Positions 16,957 to 24,512 of a stretch of 37,108 nt of DNA are shown here, one piece after another (the first letter of the stretch is position 1; each line of letters begins with the position of its first letter). The notes beneath the pieces were generated by a model. That model did not search any database, was not told the DNA's origin, and was given only the letters and a program-made list of their open reading frames with translations. The stretch is from JAIRTY01 sp050257395 (GTDB taxonomy: Bacteria; Actinomycetota; Actinomycetes; Streptosporangiales; Streptosporangiaceae). The DNA lies in NCBI GenBank assembly GCA_050257395.1, contig JBLMWU010000325.1:1-37108 (forward strand), given 5' to 3'. Both the position numbers and the translations under genes were made by a program.

Positions 16957-17154
16957 ATGCGCCTGGGGTCGCTTCTTCTTGTCATCTGGCTGGTCATCGG
17001 GGCCTTCGCTGCCGGGCAGCGCGGCGATTACCAGCGCGCCGTCAGCAACTGCAGCCGGGCCGGGACAATCGCGGCGACGATCGCCGCCGGCCCGCTCAAT
17101 TACGCGGGCGTGAACCCGAAGATAAACTGCACCGCGCCGCAGCCGTCCAGTTGA
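16957..17154 (+). CDS. Small one-span membrane or secreted protein, unknown function
   Basis: A 65-residue protein that begins with a hydrophobic segment (MRLGSLLLVIWLVIGAFAAG) and is followed by about 45 polar or small residues with two cysteines, in SNCSRAG and KINCTAP. It may be membrane-anchored or exported. I recognise the general shape of a small conserved actinobacterial hypothetical but no function. GGAG lies six bases before ATG 16957. It stands alone between a terminator and a 317-base gap. Confidence 0.6.
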   Translation: MRLGSLLLVIWLVIGAFAAGQRGDYQRAVSNCSRAGTIAATIAAGPLNYAGVNPKINCTAPQPSS

Positions 17155-17471
17155 TTAAACGGCGGACCGCGCTGGTGCGCCACCACCCGGGGAGCCCGCG
17201 GCGCCAGGGCTGAGGGCCGGCCGGGAGTCCCCCGCCCTGCGGGGGCGGTCCTGGGACGCCCACCTGGCGGGCACCCCGGCCGGTGGCCGCAATCAGAAGC
17301 CAGCTGGCGGCGCCTTGACGGGAAGATCTCCCGGCCGTAACGCCTGCCCCGCGCAAAGCGTTCTGTCCCTGTAATCCGGAGCGGGGACCGGCGCGTCACA
17401 TGGGGAACGGCGCCCCTCGCACCAAGGGAGCAGTCGCAGCACCGACGCGTCTGTCACTCGAGGGAGAACGC
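17155..17471. other. Gene-free stretch before the secreted protein gene
   Basis: I find no convincing ORF here. It contains a short GC stem-loop at 17229-17245 and, close to the downstream gene, the ribosome site in GAGGGAGAACGC. No riboswitch consensus was recognised by eye. Confidence 0.5.
17229..17245 (+). terminator. Possible terminator hairpin after the small membrane protein gene
   Basis: CCCCCGC and GCGGGGG form a perfect seven-base-pair stem with a three-base loop. It lies 75 bases downstream of the small gene. It may be only a GC-rich chance fold. Confidence 0.4.
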
Positions 17472-18737
17472 ATGAGGCGCCTTTTCGCGCGCAAGCTGAT
17501 CGCACTGGCTGGGGCCACCATTGCCCTGCCTTTCCTGGCCGCCACCGCGAGCGCGGGCACCAGCCCGCAGCCGACGCAGGTGCCGGACTCGGCGATCACG
17601 CCGACGACCGCCACCATGGGCGGGGCCAGCGTGCTGCCCACCACCAGGACGGTGGCGCACTGGCACGGCGCCGCGACCGACCCGCACAACGGGGTGACCT
17701 ACGGGTTCAACATGGTGGGCGCCGACCCGGCGGCGAACTCGTCCACCACGATCACGACGGACATCATCCCGGTCAACGTCGTCGTCGACGGCATGACCTT
17801 CAACGGCAGCGACGTGGTCCAGCCGACCCTCGACTCGCCGGTGTTCGCCCTCAACGACTACGCATCGACGAAGTACGTGACCCAGCCGGTCGCCAACGGC
17901 GGTTGGTTCACCAAGGGCGGCCCCCTGTCGAGCGGCAACAAGGCCGTCCAGCTCGAGGACGCGACCATGCGGTCGCAGTTCAACAGGCAGGGCACCGGCT
18001 ACCACGTCATCCTCAACCCGGTCGTGCATGACCCGATCACGATCGACGTCCCGTCCAACGAGGGCACGCTGCTGCAGTCCGCCCGCGGCGTCATCGCGCC
18101 GGACATCAACATCAACTGGTGGTCGGCGCAGCTGCAGAACCTGGACGCCAGCCTGAGTTACATGGACCCGACCCACCTGCCGGTCTACCTCACCGACAAC
18201 GTGATGCTGTACATCGGGTCCAGCCCGCTGAACTGCTGCGTGATCGGCTACCACGGTGCGGCCAAGGTCACCGGCAACGGCGGCGGCTCGGTGAACGGCA
18301 ACGGCAACGACGCCGTGCAGACCTTCGCCTGGGCGTCCTATGTCACCCCCGGTTTCTTCAGCCCGGCCCGCGACTGGGCGCTGCAGGACATCCACGCGCT
18401 CAGCCACGAGATCGCCGAGTGGGGCGACGACCCGTTCACCAACAACACCGTTGAGCCGTGGCTGACGCCGACCGCCCCGCAGTACGGCTGCACGGGCCTG
18501 CTGGAGACAGGTGACCCGGTGGTGGGGATCGGCTTCACGATGGGCACCAACACCTTCGAGCAGGGCGCCACGCCGAACGGCACCCAGGTCGCCGACGGGT
18601 ACTACCACCCCGAGGACGAGGCGCTCATGCCGTGGTTCATGCGGCTCAGCCCGAGCACCGCGCAGGACGGCCGGTACACCTTCATGGGCAACCTCAACCC
18701 GTACCCGGGGTTCCGGCAGCCGGCGACCGGCTGCTGA
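17472..18737 (+). CDS. Secreted protein with HEXXE motif, possible zinc-peptidase-like fold
   Basis: A 421-residue exported protein. The N-terminus has basic residues (MRRLFARK), a hydrophobic core and an ATASAG cleavage region near residue 28. The mature protein is rich in Thr, Asn, Asp and Gly. Near residue 308 it contains HALSHEIAEWGDDPF, with His312-Glu313 and Glu316. This resembles the SHE(I/L/Y)AEA-TDP block of a group of predicted secreted zincin-like proteins in which the third metal ligand may be Glu instead of His. Proteolytic activity is not shown. ATG 17472 follows AGGGAG with good spacing. The gene ends before a strong terminator and is probably monocistronic. Confidence 0.7.
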   Translation: MRRLFARKLIALAGATIALPFLAATASAGTSPQPTQVPDSAITPTTATMGGASVLPTTRTVAHWHGAATDPHNGVTYGFNMVGADPAANSSTTITTDIIPVNVVVDGMTFNGSDVVQPTLDSPVFALNDYASTKYVTQPVANGGWFTKGGPLSSGNKAVQLEDATMRSQFNRQGTGYHVILNPVVHDPITIDVPSNEGTLLQSARGVIAPDININWWSAQLQNLDASLSYMDPTHLPVYLTDNVMLYIGSSPLNCCVIGYHGAAKVTGNGGGSVNGNGNDAVQTFAWASYVTPGFFSPARDWALQDIHALSHEIAEWGDDPFTNNTVEPWLTPTAPQYGCTGLLETGDPVVGIGFTMGTNTFEQGATPNGTQVADGYYHPEDEALMPWFMRLSPSTAQDGRYTFMGNLNPYPGFRQPATGC

Positions 18738-18752
18738 CCCGCTGACGCAGGG

Positions 18753-18793
18753 CGCAGGGGCGCGGGGAGGTCAGGCCTTCCCGCGCCCCTGCG
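18753..18793 (+). terminator. Strong terminator after the secreted protein gene
   Basis: A perfect 14-base-pair stem (18753-18766 with 18780-18793) can be extended by four more pairs, one of them a wobble. It begins 16 bases after the stop codon. There is no T-run. It is one of the longest hairpins in the window. Confidence 0.8.
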
Positions 18794-18864
18794 GCATGTC
18801 CGGCCCCAGCAGCGCCGCCCGGGGTGCCACGGCACGCGGCCCGGCGGCCTGGCGGCCCGGGATT

Positions 18865-18909
18865 GCATATGCCTTGACAGGCATATGCCTCTTCAGGCAC
18901 TCTAGGGCG
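18865..18909 (+). promoter_or_regulatory. ArsR-family operator enclosing a -35 box
   Basis: GCATATGCC at 18865-18873 and GGCATATGC at 18880-18888 are perfect inverted repeats. The six bases between them are exactly TTGACA, a consensus -35 hexamer. Downstream, CACTCT at 18898-18903 is placed as a -10 would be, with transcription starting close to GTG 18910. A dimer bound here would cover the -35 box, which fits autorepression by the ArsR protein encoded next. Confidence 0.75.
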
Positions 18910-19236
18910 GTGACGTCAGTCTTCGAAGTGCTCGCGGAGCCGCGGCGGCGCCAGATCCTGGACCTGGTCCGGGACGGCGAGCGGTCGGTGACCGAGCTGG
19001 TCGCCGCGCTGGCGATGAACCAGCCGGCCGTGTCCAAGCACCTGCGGGTGCTCCGGGATGCCGGGCTGGTGCGGGCGCGGGTGGACGAGCAGCGGCGGCT
19101 GTACCGGCTCGACCCCGGCCCGCTGCGGGAGCTGGACGACTGGCTCGGCCCGTACCGGGCGGCCTGGGGCGCGAGCCTCGACCGGCTGGCCCGGCACCTG
19201 GACGAGATGGACGACGACGCAGGGGAGGACGGATGA
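18910..19236 (+). CDS. ArsR-family winged-helix repressor
   Basis: A 108-residue regulator containing the ArsR-type winged helix. It opens VFEVLAEPRRRQILDLV, continues through SVTELVAALAMNQPAVSKHLRVL as the helix-turn-helix (trim: NQPAVSKHLRVL) and ends the domain with AGLVRARVDEQRRLYRL as the wing. No cysteine metal site is visible, so it is probably of the metal-independent type that often pairs with SRPBCC proteins. The start is GTG, probably leaderless. Its stop overlaps the next start by four bases, so both proteins are made together. Confidence 0.92.
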   Translation: MTSVFEVLAEPRRRQILDLVRDGERSVTELVAALAMNQPAVSKHLRVLRDAGLVRARVDEQRRLYRLDPGPLRELDDWLGPYRAAWGASLDRLARHLDEMDDDAGEDG

Positions 19237-19739
19237 ACGGGACCCTGGAGGACCTCGGCGGGCGCTGGCGGCTGCGGTTCAGCCGCGAGCTGGCCCACCC
19301 GCCGGAGAAGGTGTGGCGGGCGATCACCGAGCCCGCGCACCTGGCGGCCTGGTTCCCGCAGCGGATCAGCGGCGAGTGGGTCCCCGGCGGCCGGCTGGTC
19401 TTCTCATCCCCGGAGGGCCGGGGCCCGGACTTCGAGGGCGAGGTGATCGCCTGCCAGCCGCCGTCGCTGCTCGAGTTCAGCTGGGGCACCGACGTGATCC
19501 GGCTGGAGATCGAGGCCCGGCCGGGCGGCTGCGTGTTCACGCTGCTGGACACGTTCGGGGAGCTCGGCAAGGCCGCGCGGGACGCGGCGGGCTGGGACGA
19601 GTGCGTGGACCGGCTCATCCGCCACCTCGGCGGGCTGGCCGCGCCTCCGGCGGGCCAGCGCTGGGCCGAGGTCCATCCCGGCTACGTCGAGGCGTTCGGC
19701 CCGCAGGCCGCGACCATCGGCCCGCCGCCCGGCTACTGA
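19233..19739 (+). CDS. SRPBCC/AHSA1-like (START-fold) protein
   Basis: A 168-residue member of the SRPBCC (Aha1/CalC-like) superfamily. Landmarks are the first strand LRFSRELAHPPEKVWRAITEPAHLAAWFP, seen here in its core FSRELAHPPEKVW, then GGRLVFSS, LLEFSWG and a late segment around WDECVDRLIRHL forming the long C-terminal helix. The fold makes a hydrophobic cavity for a lipid or aromatic ligand. It is commonly co-encoded with an ArsR repressor, as here by an ATGA overlap, but the function of such pairs is not established. Confidence 0.88.
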   Translation: MNGTLEDLGGRWRLRFSRELAHPPEKVWRAITEPAHLAAWFPQRISGEWVPGGRLVFSSPEGRGPDFEGEVIACQPPSLLEFSWGTDVIRLEIEARPGGCVFTLLDTFGELGKAARDAAGWDECVDRLIRHLGGLAAPPAGQRWAEVHPGYVEAFGPQAATIGPPPGY

Positions 19740-20231
19740 CGCGCCGCGAGCGAGCCCGCCCGGCTGCCGCGCGGCGCCGGGCGGCCCACCGTCAGCGGGT
19801 GCCGGGGAGTGAGCACGCCGCGGCCGCTTCCGCCAGCAGGGTCATCTCGTAGGCGATCAGGTCGAGGTCGGCCTCCGCGCTGGCCAGCGTCGCGAGACTC
19901 GACCTTCTGCCGGGCATCAGAAATGGCTGAGTAACCAACACGAAACAGCGCATGCGTATCTGGCAGGCCTGCAGGCGGGCCCGGCGGCGCCATTCTGGCG
20001 GCGGCAGGTGAATCCCGGCTGAATCAGCTACATATCCGACGCAAACAACTCAGCCCGGGCATGGCTGAACGCCGGGCGGGGCGCTGGCGCCCCGGGGCAG
20101 CCTCCCGCCCCCCGGCGATTCCCCCTGCCCTCCCGGCGACCCCCCCCCGGGCCCGGCGGGAGCCTGGCACCGCACGCTGGCGGCTGGCCTGCCAGTGCGG
20201 CTGACCGGACTGACCTGGGAGGAGCTGCCAG
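19740..20231. other. Long non-coding stretch with a possible gene remnant
   Basis: About 490 bases hold no confident gene. On the minus strand 19792-19917 gives a short ORF that is described separately. A hairpin GGGGCG-CTGG-CGCCCC lies at 20078-20093. The region 19920-20060 is less GC-rich than its surroundings. No direct repeats or tRNA remnants were found. Confidence 0.5.
19792..19917 (-). pseudogene. 41-codon ORF, possible gene remnant
   Basis: The minus-strand frame starting at ATG 19917 reads MPGRRSSLATLASAEADLDL, continues as a helix-like IAYEMTLLAEAAAACS and ends LPGTR. Third positions are strongly GC-biased, as in true coding DNA, but no ribosome site is visible. It could be the C-terminal relic of a decayed gene or a small helical protein. 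No family is recognised. Confidence 0.3.
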
Positions 20232-20546
20232 ATGGCGGCCGTGACGATAACCATCGAGCCAGACGAGCTCGCGGGCGTGTGCGCACTGCTGGAAGTGGAG
20301 AAGGCAGCCGAGGGCGGCACCGCCGGCCCCCCGACCACCGCCGATGTGACCACCGTGGCAAGGGCGCTGATGCGCAGGGCGCTGGCCGCGAGGCTGGCCG
20401 ACTCAGGGCTGCCGTGGGCACCGTCACCGGACGCCGTGCGCAGGCGGGCGGCCGAGGCCGCCCGGCCCGGCAGCGTCATGCGCCGGCTCGCCAGGAACCG
20501 GCGGTCAGGAAGTACGCGGCCAGCGCCGCTGTGGTGGCGGCGCTGA
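20232..20546 (+). CDS. Small conserved-looking hypothetical protein
   Basis: A 104-residue protein with a helical, Ala/Arg-rich composition (EPDELAGVCALLEVEKAAEG near the N-terminus, then ARALMRRALAARL). GGGAGGAG at 20217-20224 lies seven bases before ATG 20232, which strongly supports the start. The last 20 or so residues (SGSTRPAPLWWRR) look unlike the rest and overlap a frame encoding a membrane segment. This hints that the true C-terminus may be shorter or that the frame shifts here. Function unknown. Confidence 0.55.
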   Translation: MAAVTITIEPDELAGVCALLEVEKAAEGGTAGPPTTADVTTVARALMRRALAARLADSGLPWAPSPDAVRRRAAEAARPGSVMRRLARNRRSGSTRPAPLWWRR

Positions 20547-20752
20547 TCGTGCTGTGGGGCGGCTTCACCCAGGGCTGGACCTGGACCGGCTTCCAGCACA
20601 ACGACCAGCTGTGGAGCTGGCTGCTGCTGCTGCTGCTGCCGGTGGTGATCCCCGTGGTGCTGCCGCGGGCCGTGGACTGGGTCTCCGGCAGTGCGGCCCG
20701 GCGCGCGGAGGAGGCGCGCGCGGCGCCGGACATCACCCCGGCCCTGGGCTGA
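20414..20752 (+). CDS. Small membrane protein overlapping the preceding ORF (start uncertain)
   Basis: In another frame the sequence encodes SAAVVAALIVLWGGF and, after a short loop, WSWLLLLLLPVVIPVVLPRAV, two clear hydrophobic spans, then a charged tail. Codon use from about 20500 onwards is typical of coding DNA. Possible starts are GTG 20414, giving 112 residues with an arginine-rich leader, or GTG 20531, giving 73 residues. None has a good ribosome site. It may be read by coupling or frameshift from the preceding ORF. Function unknown. Confidence 0.5.
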   Translation: MGTVTGRRAQAGGRGRPARQRHAPARQEPAVRKYAASAAVVAALIVLWGGFTQGWTWTGFQHNDQLWSWLLLLLLPVVIPVVLPRAVDWVSGSAARRAEEARAAPDITPALG

Positions 20753-20762
20753 CCGCCTTGTG

Positions 20763-22322
20763 TCACCAGGTGTCCACGACCCGCCCGCTGCCGGTGAAGC
20801 CCTCGCGGCCCGCGGCGGCCGCGAGGGTGGCGGCGATCAGGTCGCGGGTCTCGGCCGGGTCGATAACGTCGTCGATCTCGAAGGCGCGGGCCACGTTGAA
20901 CACGGTGACGTGCTCCCGGTAGGCGTCGGTGAGCTCGCGGACGCGTGCCCGCCGCTCGGCCTCGCTGTCCATCGCGGCGAGCTCCTTGCGCAGGGACAGC
21001 CGCACCGCGCCTTCCAGGCCCATCGGGCCCATGTGCGCGGCCGGCCAGGCGACCGTCAGCAGCGGCTGGCGGGTGCTGCCGCCGAGCATGGCCTGCGCCC
21101 CGAGGCCGTAGCCGCGGCGCAGCACCACGCCGATCAGCGGCACCTGCAGCCGGGCCGCGGCCACCAGCATGCGTGAGCCGCGCCGGACGATGCCCTCGCG
21201 TTCGGCGTCCGGCCCGGCCATGTACCCGGGCGTGTCCACCAGCGAGACGACCGGCAGCCCGTAGGCGTCGCACAGCTGCAGGAAGCGGGCGGCCTTGTCC
21301 GAGGCGGCGGCGGTGAGCGCGCCGGCGCGGTGCAGGGTCTGGTTGGCGAGGAACCCGACCGGCTGGCCCGCGATCCGCCCCAGCGCGGTGACCAGCTCCG
21401 GGGCGAACGGCTCCCGCAGGAAGGTGACCGAGTCCGTGTCGGCCAGGGTGGTGAGGACCGGCCGGACGTCGAAGGCCCGGCGCTCGCCGGGGATCATCGT
21501 CCGCAGGGCGGCCTGGTCGCCGGCGCTGCCCGCCGGCACCGGTCCCTGGAAGTAGCCGATCAGCGTCCGGGTGACCGCGACCGCCTCCGCCTCACTGGCC
21601 GCCAGGACGTCGACCACCCCCTGGCGGGCCAGCACGGGGGCAGGGCCGATCTCGTCCGCGGCGTGCTCGCCGAGCCCGCCCGCGGCGATCATGGCCGGGC
21701 CGGCGACGCCCATGGTGGCGTCGCGGGTGGCCACGATCAGGTCGGCGCTGCCCGCGATGATCGCGTTGCCCGCGAAGCAGCGCCCGGCCACCACGGCGAT
21801 CCGGGGGGCGAGGCCGGACAGCCGGGCCCACAGCGCGAACGACTCCACGTCCAGCGCGGACACGACCGGGTAGTCGGTGTCATTGGGGCGGCCGCCGCCG
21901 CCCTCGGCAAAGAACACGGTGGGCAGCCGCAGCTTCCCGATCAGCCCGAGCAGCCGGTCGGACTTGTGGTGACCGCGCAGGCCCTGGGTGCCGGCCAGCA
22001 CGAGGTAGTCGTAGGTCAGCACCCCGCAGGTGGCGCGGTCGCCGAACAGGCCGCCGTTGACCCTGGCGATGCCGCCGATCAGCCCGTCCGCGGGCGTCTG
22101 CCGCATGAGCTCGCCAGCGGACAGGCGCTTTTCCTGCGCCGCGGTGGCGAGCCGCCCGTACTCCACGAACGAGCCGGGATCGATCAGATCGGCGAGATTC
22201 TCCCGGGCGGTGCGGCCGCCGGCCGCGTGCCGCCGGGCCACCGCCTCCGGCCGGGCGGAATCCTCGGTGAGCGCCCGCCGGCGCCCGAGTTCTGCAAGCG
22301 CCTCCATCGACTCGTCGCTCAC
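20763..22322 (-). CDS. Acyl-CoA carboxylase beta (carboxyltransferase) subunit
   Basis: A 519-residue carboxyltransferase of the PccB/AccD type. The N-terminal half has RENLADLIDPGSFVEYG, DYLVLAGTQGLRGHHKSDRL (core GTQGLRGHHKSDR) and FAEGGGGRPND. The C-terminal half has LVDTPGYMAGPDAEREGIVRRGSRML (core DTPGYMAGPDAEREG) and VLRRGYGLGAQAM. These glycine-rich loops form the oxyanion holes that bind the acyl-CoA and biotin carbonyls. Such subunits transfer carboxylate from biotin to acyl-CoA. No biotin carboxylase or biotin carrier gene is nearby, so the partner must be elsewhere. The start is GTG with GGAGG ten bases upstream. The substrate (propionyl-, acetyl- or other CoA) is not known. Confidence 0.9.
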   Translation of the reverse strand: MSDESMEALAELGRRRALTEDSARPEAVARRHAAGGRTARENLADLIDPGSFVEYGRLATAAQEKRLSAGELMRQTPADGLIGGIARVNGGLFGDRATCGVLTYDYLVLAGTQGLRGHHKSDRLLGLIGKLRLPTVFFAEGGGGRPNDTDYPVVSALDVESFALWARLSGLAPRIAVVAGRCFAGNAIIAGSADLIVATRDATMGVAGPAMIAAGGLGEHAADEIGPAPVLARQGVVDVLAASEAEAVAVTRTLIGYFQGPVPAGSAGDQAALRTMIPGERRAFDVRPVLTTLADTDSVTFLREPFAPELVTALGRIAGQPVGFLANQTLHRAGALTAAASDKAARFLQLCDAYGLPVVSLVDTPGYMAGPDAEREGIVRRGSRMLVAAARLQVPLIGVVLRRGYGLGAQAMLGGSTRQPLLTVAWPAAHMGPMGLEGAVRLSLRKELAAMDSEAERRARVRELTDAYREHVTVFNVARAFEIDDVIDPAETRDLIAATLAAAAGREGFTGSGRVVDTW

Positions 22323-22410
22323 CGCACCGCTCCCTCCAGTACGGGAGGTTAGCCGAGTGGTGACCGGCGAGTCATTCGCGGGCCGGGGCGGGAATGGCGA
22401 GGCCGGCCGG

Positions 22411-22433
22411 GGCGGGCCTGGTGCGAGCCCGCC
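22411..22433 (-). terminator. Hairpin after lsr2
   Basis: GGCGGGC and GCCCGCC form a seven-base-pair stem with a nine-base loop. It begins ten bases beyond the lsr2 stop on the minus strand and lies upstream of the carboxyltransferase gene. Confidence 0.5.
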
Positions 22434-22442
22434 TGCTCCGGC

Positions 22443-22775
22443 TCAGTGCCCTTTGGCCGCGCTTTCGTACTGCTGGATCACGCTGGCCGGGATGCGCCCG
22501 CGCTCGCTCACCGAAATTCCCTGCTCCTTTGCCCACGCCCGGATCGCGCCGCTGTGCTGACGGCTCGACGTGGTGCGGGATGGGCGGCGGGGCTGCGTTC
22601 TGCCTGCCTTCCGCGCGTGCTCGATGTAGGGCATGAGCTGCTGGCGGAATGCGCTGGCGTTCTTCTTGCTGAGATCGATCTCATACTCCGCGCCACCGAG
22701 CCCGAAGCGGACGGTCTCATCCGCCGGGCCGCCTTCAAGGTCGTCTTCCAGTGCGACAGTGACTTTCTGGGCCAT
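22443..22775 (-). CDS. lsr2: Lsr2 family nucleoid-associated protein
   Basis: A 110-residue protein of the usual Lsr2 length. The N-terminal half (MAQKVTVALEDDLEGG through YEIDLSKKNA) is the oligomerisation domain. The C-terminal half holds the DNA-binding module with IRAWAKEQGISVSERGRIP, in which Arg92-Gly93-Arg94 form the AT-hook-like RGR that enters the minor groove of AT-rich DNA. Lsr2 silences AT-rich, often foreign, DNA in actinobacteria. GGAGG seven bases before ATG 22775 selects this start over an in-frame ATG 18 codons upstream. It may be one of several copies in the genome. Confidence 0.96.
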   Translation of the reverse strand: MAQKVTVALEDDLEGGPADETVRFGLGGAEYEIDLSKKNASAFRQQLMPYIEHARKAGRTQPRRPSRTTSSRQHSGAIRAWAKEQGISVSERGRIPASVIQQYESAAKGH

Positions 22776-23103
22776 CCCAACCTCCATGACAGCGAGGGGC
22801 TGCCTTGCAACGTACACATAGATCGCCATGCGGCCACAGCCGCAACGCCGGTGGCCGCTTGCACTTTTCAGTAAAGGTAATCGGCGCGGCGGCGATCTTT
22901 ATTCCGGTAGCTTATCCGGTCCTGCTCCCGGCATACAGTGGAGGGGCGGGAAGCTCTTTGGCCAGCCCCGGAATTGGGGCCGGGTGACGAAAAGTCCAGC
23001 GTGTATCCAGCTACGGTGCGAGCCGCATTCCAGAATGACCCCGGACCCTGGGGGAGACCGCAGCGGGCGCTGAGCGCCTGCCCGGGCCGGGCAGCCCCGC
23101 AGG
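22776..23103. other. Intergenic region upstream of lsr2
   Basis: No gene is supported in about 330 bases. The half next to lsr2 is relatively AT-rich (22860-22930) and would hold its promoter on the minus strand. At the other end two hairpins follow the SDR gene. Confidence 0.5.
23066..23094 (-). terminator. Double hairpin after the SDR gene
   Basis: GGCGC-TGA-GCGCC (23066-23078) is followed directly by CTGCCCG-GGC-CGGGCAG (23078-23094). They lie just past the SDR stop on the minus strand and probably end its transcript. Confidence 0.5.
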
Positions 23104-23937
23104 TCAGGCGGTCCAGGCCTCGCTGCGCTGCCACAGCTCGGCGGCCAGCTCAGCGGTGGCGGCCGGGTTCGGGTCCCGCTGCGCGCACTTGTCGTAGTAG
23201 CGGCCGCTCACCTGCGCCACCTCCGGCGAGGTGGCGCAGTACAGCGAGGTGCGCGCGCCGTCCCCGGTGGAGAGCATCCGGCGCGTCATCAGCGCGCGCA
23301 CCGGCCCGGGCACCCGCCGCCAGATGTCGGACGCCACCACCCCCGGGTGCAGTGAGTAGGTGGTGATCCCGCGGCCCTCGGTGCGGCGGGCCAGCTCGGC
23401 GCTGAACAGCACGTTGCACAGCTTCGACACGGAGTACTCCGGCATCCCGGTGATGCTGCGGGTGCGCCGGCGCAGCGCCCCGAAATCGATGCCCCGGGCC
23501 TGGTAGTGGGAGTCGCTGGCGACGGTCACCACCCGCGCCGGGGCACCCGCCGCCAGGCAGTCCAGCAGCGCCGTGGTCAGCGCGAAATGGCCGAGGTGGT
23601 TGACCCCGAAGGCCAGCTCGAAACCGTCCCGGGTGAGCCCCCGGTGCCCGGCGACCCCGGCGTTGTTGACCAGCACGTGCAGCGGCTGCCCGAGCGCCAG
23701 GAACTTCGCCGCGCACTCGCGCACCGAGCCGAGGTCGGCGAGGTCGAGCGGGAGGAACGAGACCTCCTGGTTGCCGGTGCCCGCCCGGATGCTGGCCGCC
23801 GCCGCCTCGCCGGCCGCCTCGGAGCGGCAGGCCAGGTGGACGCGGCCGCCGCGGCCGGCCAGCCCGGCCGCGGTGGCCAGGCCGATGCCGGTGTTGCCGC
23901 CCGTCACCAGGAACGTGCGTCCTGCCAGGTCATTCAC
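23104..23937 (-). CDS. Short-chain dehydrogenase/reductase (retinol-dehydrogenase-like)
   Basis: A 277-residue classical SDR. It has the coenzyme motif TGGNTGIG (12-19), NNAG (91-94), catalytic Ser141 and the Tyr168-x-x-x-Lys172 pair in YSVSK. HLACRSE after the second strand suggests NADP(H) use through Arg38. The wider pattern (VNHLGHFALT, SLHPGVV) is that of retinol-dehydrogenase or WW-domain oxidoreductase-like SDRs, whose substrates vary widely. Start GTG 23937 has AGGAG five to six bases upstream. The long frame extension further upstream is low-complexity. Not obviously linked to its neighbours. Confidence 0.9.
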   Translation of the reverse strand: MNDLAGRTFLVTGGNTGIGLATAAGLAGRGGRVHLACRSEAAGEAAAASIRAGTGNQEVSFLPLDLADLGSVRECAAKFLALGQPLHVLVNNAGVAGHRGLTRDGFELAFGVNHLGHFALTTALLDCLAAGAPARVVTVASDSHYQARGIDFGALRRRTRSITGMPEYSVSKLCNVLFSAELARRTEGRGITTYSLHPGVVASDIWRRVPGPVRALMTRRMLSTGDGARTSLYCATSPEVAQVSGRYYDKCAQRDPNPAATAELAAELWQRSEAWTA

Positions 23938-24099
23938 GTCAGGCTCCTCTTGCCGGGCCAGCGGGCACCGGGTCTTCCGGTGCGCGGACAAAGGGACGTT
24001 GGCCTTTCCGGGGGAGACCATTGTCCCTGCTGCCGCGGCGGCCACGCAGGCATGCTCACGGAAGAACCTGTTGTGCCAATGCTGGAAGCGGTGGTACCG

Positions 24100-24453
24100 A
24101 TGACCACAACCCCCCACTCGGCCGCGGACCTCGCCCTTGCCCCGGTCCTCATCAACATCGAGCGCAATCTCACCCGCCTGCGCGACAGCGAGGACATCGA
24201 GTACGAGCTGGCGCTGGAGCTCAACGACGACAGCTCCTGGTACCACACGGCGGAAGAGCGCGCCCAGCGGCTGCAGCAGCTGGCGACCCGCGGCGTGGAC
24301 ACCCACGGCTGGGAGATCTCGCCCACCGCGGACGGCTGCGGGCTGTTCGTCAGCCACGGCGGCTACCACGTCTCCGTCATGTTCGGCAGGGTGCTGGCCG
24401 GCTACGTGGAGACCGGCGCGTTCCCTGAGCTGCCCGCCGCCGCGGGGATCTGA
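24100..24453 (+). CDS. Conserved actinobacterial hypothetical protein
   Basis: A 117-residue, acidic, soluble protein. Segments such as INIERNLTRLRDSEDIEYEL, the AEERAQRLQQLATRGVD helix and HGWEISPTADG recall a small hypothetical family I associate with Streptomyces and relatives. I know of no function. The start is uncertain: ATG 24100 follows GGAAGCGG, while ATG 24079 and ATG 24052 are alternatives that would add 7 or 16 residues. Divergent from the SDR gene and convergent with the STAND/TPR gene. Confidence 0.65.
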   Translation: MTTTPHSAADLALAPVLINIERNLTRLRDSEDIEYELALELNDDSSWYHTAEERAQRLQQLATRGVDTHGWEISPTADGCGLFVSHGGYHVSVMFGRVLAGYVETGAFPELPAAAGI

Positions 24454-24470
24454 CCCGCGGCCCCGTGACC

Positions 24471-24512
24471 CGGTCCGGGGCTGGCGGGCCCTGAGCCGTC
24501 AGCCCCGGACCG
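24471..24512. terminator. Bidirectional hairpin between converging genes
   Basis: CGGTCCGGGGCTG (24471-24483) is perfectly complementary to 24500-24512, with a 16-base loop. It sits between two converging stop codons, and its right arm overlaps the end of the TPR gene. It could end transcription from both sides. Confidence 0.7.

Noticed and set aside
19918..20231. Attachment site or insertion-element end
   Set aside because: No terminal inverted repeats, target duplications or transposase fragments were seen, only a small hairpin.
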